Below the pieces are notes generated by a model, which had not been told where the DNA came from, ran no database searches, and saw only the letters and a list, made by a program, of their open reading frames with translations. Positions 1 to 5,481 of a stretch of DNA of 6,421 nt are shown here, one piece after another. The stretch lies in NCBI GenBank assembly GCA_020696915.1, contig JAJFMR010000170.1, forward strand, positions 1-6,421, given 5' to 3'. The translations under genes and the position numbers were made by a program. Within the stretch, counting starts at the first letter, position 1, and the number at the start of each line of letters is the position of its first letter. The DNA is from Rhizobiaceae bacterium (lineage in GTDB: Bacteria > Pseudomonadota > Alphaproteobacteria > Rhizobiales > Rhizobiaceae).

Positions 1-1015
1 TGTCTATTACGATCGTGACTCGGATCTCAATCTGATCAAGGGCAAGCGCGTCGCCATCATCGGCTACGGCAGCCAGGGCAGGGCGCATGCGCTTAACCTC
101 AAGGAGTCAGGCGTCAAGGAGATCGCCATCGGCCTCAAGGCGGGCTCGGCGACCGCCAGGAAGGTCGAGTCGGACGGTCTGAAAGTCCTGTCGGTGGCCG
201 AGGCCGCTGGCTGGGCGGACCTGATGATGATGGCGACGCCCGACGAACTGCAGGCCGACATCTACCGTGACGAGATCGCCCCCAACATCCGTGACGGCGC
301 GGCAATCGCCTTTGCGCACGGCCTCAACGTTCATTTCGGGCTGATCGAGCCGAAGAACACGGTCGACGTGCTGATGGTCGCCCCGAAGGGGCCTGGACAC
401 ACCGTTCGCGGCGAATACCAGAAGGGCGGCGGCGTGCCCTGCCTCGTCGCCGTCCATCAGGACGCTTCCGGAAACGCGCTCGACCTGGCGCTCTCCTATG
501 CCTGCGGCGTCGGCGGCGGCCGCTCCGGCGTGATCGAGACGAATTTCAAGGAAGAGTGCGAGACCGACCTGTTCGGCGAACAGGTGGTGCTGTGCGGCGG
601 ACTCGTGGAACTGATCCGCGCCGGCTTCGAGACGCTGGTGGAAGCCGGCTATGCGCCCGAGATGGCCTATTTCGAGTGCCTGCACGAGGTCAAGCTGATC
701 GTCGACCTGATCTACGAAGGCGGCATCGCCAACATGAACTACTCGATCTCGAACACGGCCGAATGGGGCGAGTACGTCTCCGGGCCGCGCATCATCACCG
801 CCGATACCAAGGCCGAGATGAAGCGGATCCTGAACGACATCCAGACTGGCAAGTTCACGTCGGAATGGATGCAGGAGTACCGCTCGGGCCTGGCGCGGTT
901 CAAGGGCATCCGGCGCATGAACGATTCGCACCAGATCGAGCAGGTCGGCGAGAAGCTGCGCGCCATGATGCCGTGGATCGCCAAGAACAAGCTCGTCGAC
1001 AAGGCCAAGAACTGA
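1..1015 (+). CDS. ilvC: Ketol-acid reductoisomerase, NADP-dependent, class I (5' end cut by window edge)
   Basis: IlvC catalyses the Mg2+- and NADPH-dependent isomerisation and reduction of 2-acetolactate or 2-aceto-2-hydroxybutyrate, the second common step of valine, isoleucine and leucine synthesis, in the cytoplasm. The reading frame enters at base 2 with VYYDRDSDLNLIKGK. Rhizobial homologues begin MRVYYDRD, so only about two codons are missing; 337 codons and a TGA are visible, matching the short (about 339 aa) class I form. Seen: the Rossmann motif GYGSQG near residue 25, the cofactor loop LKAGSATARK (a Ser/Thr-bearing loop typical of NADPH use), FAHGLNVHFG with the active-site His, and the metal-binding ETDLFGEQ and ECLHEVKLIVDLIYEGG segments of the knotted C-terminal domain, all with their acidic residues. 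The start and promoter lie outside the window. It converges on the oxidoreductase gene with 111 bp between. Identity is secure. Confidence 0.98.
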   Translation, partial: VYYDRDSDLNLIKGKRVAIIGYGSQGRAHALNLKESGVKEIAIGLKAGSATARKVESDGLKVLSVAEAAGWADLMMMATPDELQADIYRDEIAPNIRDGAAIAFAHGLNVHFGLIEPKNTVDVLMVAPKGPGHTVRGEYQKGGGVPCLVAVHQDASGNALDLALSYACGVGGGRSGVIETNFKEECETDLFGEQVVLCGGLVELIRAGFETLVEAGYAPEMAYFECLHEVKLIVDLIYEGGIANMNYSISNTAEWGEYVSGPRIITADTKAEMKRILNDIQTGKFTSEWMQEYRSGLARFKGIRRMNDSHQIEQVGEKLRAMMPWIAKNKLVDKAKN

Positions 1016-1063
1016 CGCCTCGTGCGGCCGAGGGTCTCTCGACCTGCCGCCGCTCTCATTCAA

Positions 1064-1095
1064 GGCGCCCCGCATGCCAGGCTTGCGGGGCCGCC
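1064..1095. terminator. GC-rich hairpin between convergent genes, probable bidirectional terminator
   Basis: An 8-bp perfect stem GCCCCGCA / TGCGGGGC (1067-1074 with 1084-1091) closes a 9-nt loop. It extends by three more pairs (1064-1066 with 1093-1095) if base 1092 is bulged out. It lies 48 bases after the ilvC stop and 31 bases after the oxidoreductase stop on the other strand, the expected place for a shared terminator. No clear T-run follows on either strand, so it could instead protect 3' ends or act with Rho. The structure is seen directly; the role is inferred. Confidence 0.55.
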
Positions 1096-1126
1096 TCCCA
1101 CCGGCAGGCGCTCGCGCTGCCGGCCA

Positions 1127-2506
1127 TCAGGTCGCCGGCTTCATGTCGCCAAGCACGGTCGGAATGAGTTCCGACACGGTGGGATGGATGGGCACCGCCC
1201 ATTTGAGCTGCTGCCAGGGCAAGCCCGCGTTGATCGCATCGAGGATGCCGTGGATCGCCTCGTCGCCACTGGTGCCGAGGATCGCGGCGCCGAGGATCCG
1301 GCTCGTGTCCTGGTCGGCGACGATCTTCATGAAGCCCTGCGTCTCGCCCTTCTCGACGGCCCGGCCGACCCGCGTCATGGGCCGCGTTCCGACGAGAATC
1401 GCGGCTCCCGATTTGCGCGCCTCGGCTTCGCTCATCCCGACCCGACCAAGCGGCGGGTCGATGTAGAGCGCGTAGCCGGCGACCCTGTCGCTGACCCGCC
1501 GCTCCGCTTCATCGAGCAGATTGGCGGCGACGATCTCATAATCGTTGTAGGCGGTGTGCGTGAAGGCGCCGCGTCCGTTGCATTCTCCCATCGCCCATAT
1601 GCCCTTGACCGACGTTGCCAGCCCGTCATCGACCTCGATGAAGCCGCGATCGTCGACTTTCACGCCGGCGCGGTCGAGCCCGAGATCGTCGGTGTTCGGT
1701 CGGCGCCCGACCGCCAGGAGAACATGCGTTCCCACGACGGCGCGCGGTTCCCGATCGCAGTGCAGGCCGATCTTCACACCGCTCCCGGAGCGTTCGAAGC
1801 TGATGCATTCGGCGTCGAGGCGGACCTCGATGCCCTCGCCTTCGAGAATGTCCTTGATCGCTGCCGAAATGTCATCGTCCTCGCGCGAGACCAGCCGCGG
1901 GCCTTTCTCCACGATCGTCACTCTAGACCCGAAGCGCCGGAACATCTGGCCGAACTCGAGCCCGACATAGCTGCCGCCGACGATGACGAGGTGCTCGGGC
2001 AGGTGATCCAGCGCCACCATGCCGCTGTTGGTTAGGTAGCGGACCGTATCGATGCCCGGCAGGTCCGGAACGACCGCGCGCCCCCCGACATTGACGAAGA
2101 TCTTCGGCGCGGACAGGCGCAGCCCGTCCACCTCGACCTCTTTCGGGCCGGCGAAGCGCGCATGACCGCGGACGACCGTGCAGCCCTCCATTCCGTCAAG
2201 CCAGGCTTCCAGGCCCGTTCGTGCGTCGAAGGCTACCTTGGCCGCCCGATCCTGGACGCGGCCCATGTTCACGGCTATGCCGTCCGGCACGGTGATGCCG
2301 TAGTCGGCGGCGCGGCGGGCGAGGTGAACGGCATAGGCGCTCGCCACCATCGCCTTGGTCGGCATGCAGCCGGTGTTGACGCACGTCCCGCCGAACAAAG
2401 CGCGCTCGATCAGCGCGACCTTCATGCCGGCGCCGGCGAGGCGGCCGGCAAGCGGGGGCCCGGCCTGGCCGGCGCCGATTATGATCGCGTCGAAGGCGTG
2501 GGTCAT
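1127..2506 (-). CDS. FAD-dependent pyridine nucleotide-disulfide oxidoreductase (MerA-like, not a mercuric reductase)
   Basis: A 459-aa class I pyridine nucleotide-disulfide oxidoreductase of the lipoamide dehydrogenase/mercuric reductase superfamily, presumably cytoplasmic, moving electrons from NAD(P)H through FAD to a disulfide or other acceptor. Domains in order: FAD Rossmann motif GAGQAG (11-16) with E34; redox-active disulfide GGTCVNTGCMPTK (C42, C47); NAD(P) motif GGSYVG (177-182), with Ser where the second Gly is usual; second FAD motif AMGECN (305-308 region), with Glu where Asp is usual; C-terminal dimerisation domain ending HPTVSE, which supplies the His441-Glu446 dyad. True MerA carries a C-terminal vicinal Cys pair and often an N-terminal heavy-metal domain; both are absent, so the frequent label mercuric reductase would mislead. 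The ATG at 2506 is chosen because GGAG lies 6 bases upstream and family members begin MT.AFDAIIIGAGQAG. It overlaps the upstream DUF4126 stop by 4 bases (ATGA), suggesting coupled translation. Substrate unknown. Confidence 0.93.
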   Translation of the reverse strand: MTHAFDAIIIGAGQAGPPLAGRLAGAGMKVALIERALFGGTCVNTGCMPTKAMVASAYAVHLARRAADYGITVPDGIAVNMGRVQDRAAKVAFDARTGLEAWLDGMEGCTVVRGHARFAGPKEVEVDGLRLSAPKIFVNVGGRAVVPDLPGIDTVRYLTNSGMVALDHLPEHLVIVGGSYVGLEFGQMFRRFGSRVTIVEKGPRLVSREDDDISAAIKDILEGEGIEVRLDAECISFERSGSGVKIGLHCDREPRAVVGTHVLLAVGRRPNTDDLGLDRAGVKVDDRGFIEVDDGLATSVKGIWAMGECNGRGAFTHTAYNDYEIVAANLLDEAERRVSDRVAGYALYIDPPLGRVGMSEAEARKSGAAILVGTRPMTRVGRAVEKGETQGFMKIVADQDTSRILGAAILGTSGDEAIHGILDAINAGLPWQQLKWAVPIHPTVSELIPTVLGDMKPAT

Positions 2507-2964
2507 GCGAGGCTCCATACGACGAGAAACGCGCCGGCGACCGCGACGACATCCTCGAAGAGGGCGGCCGGCAGATCGCGTCCGAACATACCGGCAAGGC
2601 TCTGGCGCGCCGCGGCCCCGCCATAGGTGCCGACGATGGCGCCGATCACCCCAGCGACGGCGCCGCCGAAGAGCAAGTCGCTGGCCGCACCCAGCGTAGC
2701 TCCGCCGAGCCCGCCGGTGAGAATTCGCGCACCAAACTGTTGCGGCACCTTCCGGCTCGGCGTCGAGGGCAACTGGTCCGCGACCAGTTCGACCATCGCG
2801 AGAGCGGTGAGTATCCAAGGGGTCCAGGCGTAGCCCATGAAGGCCAAAAAGCTGTCGGTGACGTCGATCCAGCCGAGATATGCTGCCCAACTGGCGGCCG
2901 CCGGCGCCGTCATCGCACGGAGCCCGGCGACGATGCCGAGCAGCCCTGAAAGGACGAGAAGCAT
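2503..2964 (-). CDS. DUF4126 family membrane protein
   Basis: A 153-aa small integral membrane protein recognised as DUF4126 by its opening GLLGIVAGLRAMTAPAAASW and the central VADQLPSTPSRKVPQQFGAR segment, both characteristic. The chain is mostly hydrophobic and Gly/Ala-rich. Likely membrane segments are near residues 1-20, 45-62, 82-110 (a glycine-zipper-like stretch, GGATLGAASDLLFGGAVAG) and 135-152, leaving short polar loops. No function is established for the family and no catalytic residues are obvious. The ATG at 2964 has AAGGGG about 9 bases upstream, and family members start at the same point. Its stop overlaps the start of the FAD oxidoreductase in ATGA, so the two are almost certainly one transcript. 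This suggests, without proving, a membrane partner for that enzyme. Confidence 0.88.
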   Translation of the reverse strand: MLLVLSGLLGIVAGLRAMTAPAAASWAAYLGWIDVTDSFLAFMGYAWTPWILTALAMVELVADQLPSTPSRKVPQQFGARILTGGLGGATLGAASDLLFGGAVAGVIGAIVGTYGGAAARQSLAGMFGRDLPAALFEDVVAVAGAFLVVWSLA

Positions 2965-3006
2965 AGCGAGGTCCCCTTCGGCGGCTGCACGTCCCTGCCA
3001 GTTACG

Positions 3007-3035
3007 TTGATATCATGCATCTCGCGATGCGAAAA
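3007..3035 (-). promoter_or_regulatory. Candidate promoter of the DUF4126/oxidoreductase operon with a palindrome in the spacer
   Basis: On the minus strand, TTTTCG (3030-3035) and TATCAA (3007-3012) stand 17 bases apart as possible -35 and -10 elements (3/6 and 4/6 matches to the sigma-70 consensus). A start of transcription near 3000 would give a leader of about 35 bases before the ATG at 2964. The spacer holds the inverted repeat GCATC-TCGC-GATGC (3017-3030), placed where a regulator could block or reshape the promoter. The sequence is seen; the function is inferred and weakly supported. Confidence 0.27.
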
Positions 3036-3053
3036 CGCGGCGGGAGGGCCCAA

Positions 3054-3077
3054 GAGACCCGCGCCTCGCCGGGTCTC
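3054..3077 (-). terminator. Hairpin after the PilZ gene, likely terminator
   Basis: Perfect 8-bp inverted repeat GAGACCCG / CGGGTCTC with an 8-nt loop, 39 bases beyond the PilZ stop codon in the direction of minus-strand transcription. Only a short CTTGGG follows, not a strong T-run, so intrinsic termination may be weak. It separates the PilZ/BA14K side from the DUF4126 operon read in the same direction. Confidence 0.5.
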
Positions 3078-3115
3078 AGCTCAAGCGACGCGGGAGGGAG
3101 CCTCGAGGGCGCGAT

Positions 3116-3469
3116 TCAGCCGTAGTGCCAGTGCGGCTTGGGTTCCTTGCCGGAGAAGCTCACGCCGCAGCGATCCTTTCTGCGCCAGCGCAGACGGGAT
3201 CGGTAGGCGATGCCGTCGATCGGCACATAAAGGAGAAAATCGACAGGCACGGGAGCCTCCACGGGCACGATCAGTTCGGCGCCCTCGGCATTCATGTTGC
3301 GGACGGCGCAGCCGATTTCCGAATTGTCGACGCCGGTCAGGATGCTGGCGCGCTTGAGCACGCGAGAGCGGCGCTCTCGAGGCTGCTGCCATTCCGGAGC
3401 GTCCTGCCGGGCAGACTCGGTCTCCTCGAGCCCGCCGGCTGGCGCCTTTTCTTCAGAATTCATGCTCAT
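3116..3469 (-). CDS. PilZ domain protein
   Basis: A small soluble protein, 117 aa from the ATG at 3469 or 115 aa from the ATG at 3463; neither has a convincing Shine-Dalgarno sequence, so the start is uncertain. Residues 1-30 are polar and acidic (rich in Glu, Pro, Gln) and look disordered. Residues 31-107 form a PilZ-like beta-barrel: RVLKR (36-40) fits the RxxxR c-di-GMP motif, and NMNAEG (58-63) fits (D/N)xSxxG except that Asn replaces Ser. The strand LRWRRKDRCGVSF (93-105) is typical of the end of the fold. PilZ proteins bind cyclic di-GMP and pass the signal to motility, polysaccharide or other outputs; single-domain alphaproteobacterial members of this kind are numerous, and whether each binds the nucleotide is often untested. 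It lies 82 bp downstream of the BA14K gene on the same strand. An open frame continues upstream to 4057, but that part is a shadow of the BA14K gene. Confidence 0.82.
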   Translation of the reverse strand: MSMNSEEKAPAGGLEETESARQDAPEWQQPRERRSRVLKRASILTGVDNSEIGCAVRNMNAEGAELIVPVEAPVPVDFLLYVPIDGIAYRSRLRWRRKDRCGVSFSGKEPKPHWHYG

Positions 3470-3551
3470 CGACACCGATGATCGGCATTGCGCCGACCGT
3501 CCGCTTCGGATGGATCTGGCGGAAACGCCCTTGCAACGTAACGCCGGCCTC

Positions 3552-4127
3552 TCACCCGTAGGGCGACCGGCACCGTCGCCGCGGGCCGTTATAGGGCTGA
3601 TAGGAATTGTCCGCTTCCCTGTAGCTCCGCCAGCGGTCGTAGCACCAGGCGACGTGGTCGGCCGACAGCGCGTATGTTCTGTAGACCCGACGCGAGGTCC
3701 CGTACCGGTAAGGATCATAATAGCCGTAGGCGGGCAGGCCGAACGAGAACAGCAGGCCCGTGGAATAGCCCGGCCACCAGTTGTCCCAGTAATCGTCGTA
3801 ATCGTAGTCCCGGCCGTACCACCGCCTGCCGGACCAGTTCCGGTATCGCGCCCCGCTTCTAGCCGCCAGGTTTCTTCCCGCCAGGCTCCTTCCTGCCAGG
3901 CGCCTTCCTGCCAAGCCCCTGCCGGCCCAGCCGCCGCGCGCCCCACGCATGATGCGTCTCGATTGGACCTGGATGACTTCCGGCGACGACGACCCTGCGT
4001 TTGCCACCGCCGTGGGGGTCGCCAGGTAGCCGGACGGACCTGCCGCGGCAGGCCCACATGTTGCAGTGGCGGCCAGGCCGATGGCGATCAGCCCGTACCG
4101 CAGATACGAAGGAAACTGCGGTTTCAT
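3552..4127 (-). CDS. BA14K family secreted/surface protein with LAGR repeats
   Basis: A 191-aa exported protein. Residues 1-29 are a signal peptide: MKPQFPSYLR, a hydrophobic core YGLIAIGLAATA, and a likely cleavage after AAA at 27-29. C24 is not in a good lipobox, so it is probably not a lipoprotein. A linker (30-60) leads to a basic Gly/Arg/Leu/Ala repeat (about 66-90), in which LAGR recurs every five residues. A Tyr/Trp/Asp-rich section (98-120) and a short hydrophobic stretch GLLFSFGLPAYG (124-135) follow. The C-terminus (158-190) is the BA14K signature, HVAWCYDRWRSYR, then DNSYQPYNGPRRRC, with two Cys (162, 186). The family is named for a 14-kDa immunoreactive Brucella abortus protein reported to be lectin-like, so cell-envelope work is likely. 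The ATG at 4127 is preferred over the one at 4184 because GGGAG lies 6 bases before it and it places the signal peptide at the N-terminus. It is divergent from the EEP gene. Confidence 0.9.
   Translation of the reverse strand: MKPQFPSYLRYGLIAIGLAATATCGPAAAGPSGYLATPTAVANAGSSSPEVIQVQSRRIMRGARGGWAGRGLAGRRLAGRSLAGRNLAARSGARYRNWSGRRWYGRDYDYDDYWDNWWPGYSTGLLFSFGLPAYGYYDPYRYGTSRRVYRTYALSADHVAWCYDRWRSYREADNSYQPYNGPRRRCRSPYG
3865..3939 (-). repeat. 15-bp tandem repeat inside the BA14K gene
   Basis: About five degenerate head-to-tail 15-bp units beginning GCCAGG on the plus strand: 3865-3879, 3880-3894, 3895-3909, then the more diverged 3910-3924 and 3925-3939. Units two and three differ by two bases. 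Read on the minus strand, each unit encodes five residues of the G-R-x-L-A pattern. Because the period is a multiple of three, unit gain or loss would keep the frame and change only the length of the basic linker. Confidence 0.85.
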
Positions 4128-4241
4128 CTGGATCTCCCGATCAAATGTCCGGCCCCGCTCCGCGAACGGAACACGGGATTTCAACCGCCGAACGAAGTTT
4201 GGACTTTAGCACAAGGTAAACAAGCGTGAAAGGACGCCAGA

Positions 4242-4281
4242 GTAAGCAAGGGGTAAGCAAGGGGTAAGCGGGGCGGTAAGC
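4242..4281. repeat. 11-bp direct repeats (GTAAGCAAGGG) in a divergent promoter region
   Basis: Two identical units GTAAGCAAGGG (4242-4252, 4253-4263) are followed by a diverged unit GTAAGCGGGGC (4264-4274) and a partial one, GTAAGC (4276-4281). A looser relative, GTAAACAAGCG, lies at 4216-4226. The period is about one helical turn, so the repeated faces point the same way, as in cooperative regulator sites. The array sits 115-154 bases upstream of the BA14K start and 81-120 bases upstream of the EEP start. A weak -35/-10 pair for BA14K (TTTCAC at 4226-4231, TAAAGT at 4203-4208, spacing 17, minus strand) lies just inside it. The repeat is seen; regulator binding is inferred. Confidence 0.75.
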
Positions 4282-4330
4282 GACTGTTAGCCCGTAACAT
4301 ACTCCGACGCCCCGCCGGCCGAAGCCTTGT

Positions 4331-4354
4331 CAATGCCAGCGCCAGCAGGCATTG
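4331..4354 (+). promoter_or_regulatory. Small leader hairpin before the EEP start codon
   Basis: CAATGCC (4331-4337) pairs with GGCATTG (4348-4354) around a 10-nt loop, ending 7 bases before the ATG at 4362. It covers the position where a ribosome binding site would normally lie, and no good Shine-Dalgarno sequence is visible there. It may limit translation or be chance. Confidence 0.3.
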
Positions 4355-4361
4355 CTCGGTC

Positions 4362-5471
4362 ATGTCGCTTCGCCTCGCCACGTTCAATGTCGAGAACCTG
4401 ATGAACAGGTTCGATTTTTCGGGCTATCGAAACGAGCTTCTGAGGGACCGGACGCTGTCGCTGTTCCAGATCGGCAGCGAAGCGGAATACCGGCAGCTGG
4501 AGCAGGCGCGCGCCATCGCGCATGCCGACGACACGCGCCAGCTGACCGCTCTCGCCATCGCGGCGACCCGCGCCGACATCATCTGCCTGCAGGAGGTGGA
4601 CAACATCGAGGCGCTCAAGGCCTTCGAATACGCGTATCTGTTCAAGATGGTGGGCCAGGGCTACCGCCAGAAATACACGACGACCGGCAACGATACGCGC
4701 GGCATCGACGTCGCGGTGATGTTCCGGCCTGAAACCGTCCACGGCCAGCCGATCGAGTTCGTCGCCATGACCAGCCACGCGCACCTCACCTATCAGGATC
4801 TCGGCCTGCACACGCCCGAGCTTCAGGCGCTCGGCAACGAGCCCCACGAGCGGATCTTCCGCCGTGACTGCCTGGAACTCGACGTGACCATCGCCGGCCG
4901 GCCGCTGACCATCTTTGCACTGCATCTGAAGTCGATGGGCAGCCCGCGCAATGGCCTCGACGGCCGCCAGGCCACGATGCCGATCCGTATCGCCGAGGCA
5001 CGCGCGGTGCGCAGGATCATCGAGGAGCGGTTCGTCGGCGGTCACGGCGCCACGGACTGGGTGATCTGCGGCGATCTCAACGATTACCGGCAGCGGGTCA
5101 GGATCGACGGCGATGCCCATGCCGGCTTCGCCTTCGAGGTTGTGGACGAAGAACATTCCTGTGTCGACGTGCTCCTGGCCGGCGGCTTTTGCGAGAACAT
5201 CGTCGAGCGGCGGCCCGAGCTCGACCGCTGGACGCTCTACCACACGCGCGGGCCGCAGGAGCGGCATCTGTGCCAGCTCGACTACCTGCTGCTGTCGCCG
5301 GCGCTGGCCCGCGCGAACGCCAGGGCCGTTCCCGACATCGTGCGGGGCGGCCAGCCGTGGCGGACGATCTTTCCGCCCGGCCAGGAAGTGGAACGCTATC
5401 CGCGCACCGGCTGGGACCGGCCGAAAGCCTCCGATCACTGCCCGGTGGCGGTGACGCTGGATCTCGTCTGA
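4362..5471 (+). CDS. Endonuclease/exonuclease/phosphatase (DNase I-like) family protein
   Basis: A 369-aa Mg2+-dependent phosphodiesterase or phosphatase of the EEP fold. All catalytic motifs of the fold are present in order: TFNVENL (N9), LQEVDN (metal ligand E78), DVAVMFRP, ALHLKS (H188), GDLNDY (D238, N240) and the terminal SDH (357-359), so the enzyme should be active. No signal peptide or membrane segment is seen, which makes it cytoplasmic. It is longer than minimal EEP domains (about 250 aa), with extra sequence after the first motif and between GDLND and SDH. The substrate cannot be told from motifs: DNA, RNA, inositol phosphates and sphingolipids are all used within the fold, and the annotation nuclease is therefore only a class name. 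The ATG at 4362 gives the usual N-terminus (MSLRLATFNVENL) but has a poor Shine-Dalgarno sequence. The NUDIX gene follows after 10 bp, probably in the same operon. Confidence 0.93.
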   Translation: MSLRLATFNVENLMNRFDFSGYRNELLRDRTLSLFQIGSEAEYRQLEQARAIAHADDTRQLTALAIAATRADIICLQEVDNIEALKAFEYAYLFKMVGQGYRQKYTTTGNDTRGIDVAVMFRPETVHGQPIEFVAMTSHAHLTYQDLGLHTPELQALGNEPHERIFRRDCLELDVTIAGRPLTIFALHLKSMGSPRNGLDGRQATMPIRIAEARAVRRIIEERFVGGHGATDWVICGDLNDYRQRVRIDGDAHAGFAFEVVDEEHSCVDVLLAGGFCENIVERRPELDRWTLYHTRGPQERHLCQLDYLLLSPALARANARAVPDIVRGGQPWRTIFPPGQEVERYPRTGWDRPKASDHCPVAVTLDLV

Positions 5472-5481
5472 CGGCTCCCGC

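Noticed and set aside
107..1075. 322-codon open frame on the minus strand across ilvC
   Set aside because: It is antisense to a certain ilvC, its translation is low-complexity and resembles no family, and long antisense frames are expected from GC-rich codon usage.
1022..2035. 337-codon open frame on the plus strand
   Set aside because: It is antisense to the oxidoreductase, whose motifs are unmistakable; the plus-strand translation shows no domain.
1127..2506. Calling the oxidoreductase a mercuric reductase (merA)
   Set aside because: It lacks the C-terminal vicinal cysteines and the heavy-metal-associated domain, and no mer genes lie around it.
3470..4057. Upstream extension of the PilZ frame, giving a 313-aa protein with AWQEG repeats
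   Set aside because: The added part is an alternate frame of the BA14K gene, and the AWQEG pattern is only the 15-bp repeat read out of frame. BA14K has a good ribosome site, signal peptide and family domain in its own frame.
4056..4127. Lipoprotein signal in the BA14K protein at C24
   Set aside because: The residues before the Cys (T-A-T) do not fit a lipobox, and an ordinary AAA cleavage site follows.
4242..4281. CRISPR array or plasmid-type replication iterons in the 11-bp repeats
   Set aside because: There are no spacers, units abut directly, the unit is too short for CRISPR, and no cas or replication gene is near.
4287..5438. 383-codon open frame on the minus strand, longer than the real gene opposite
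   Set aside because: The EEP protein on the plus strand has every catalytic motif in order. The antisense product shows no recognisable family and is a codon-bias shadow.
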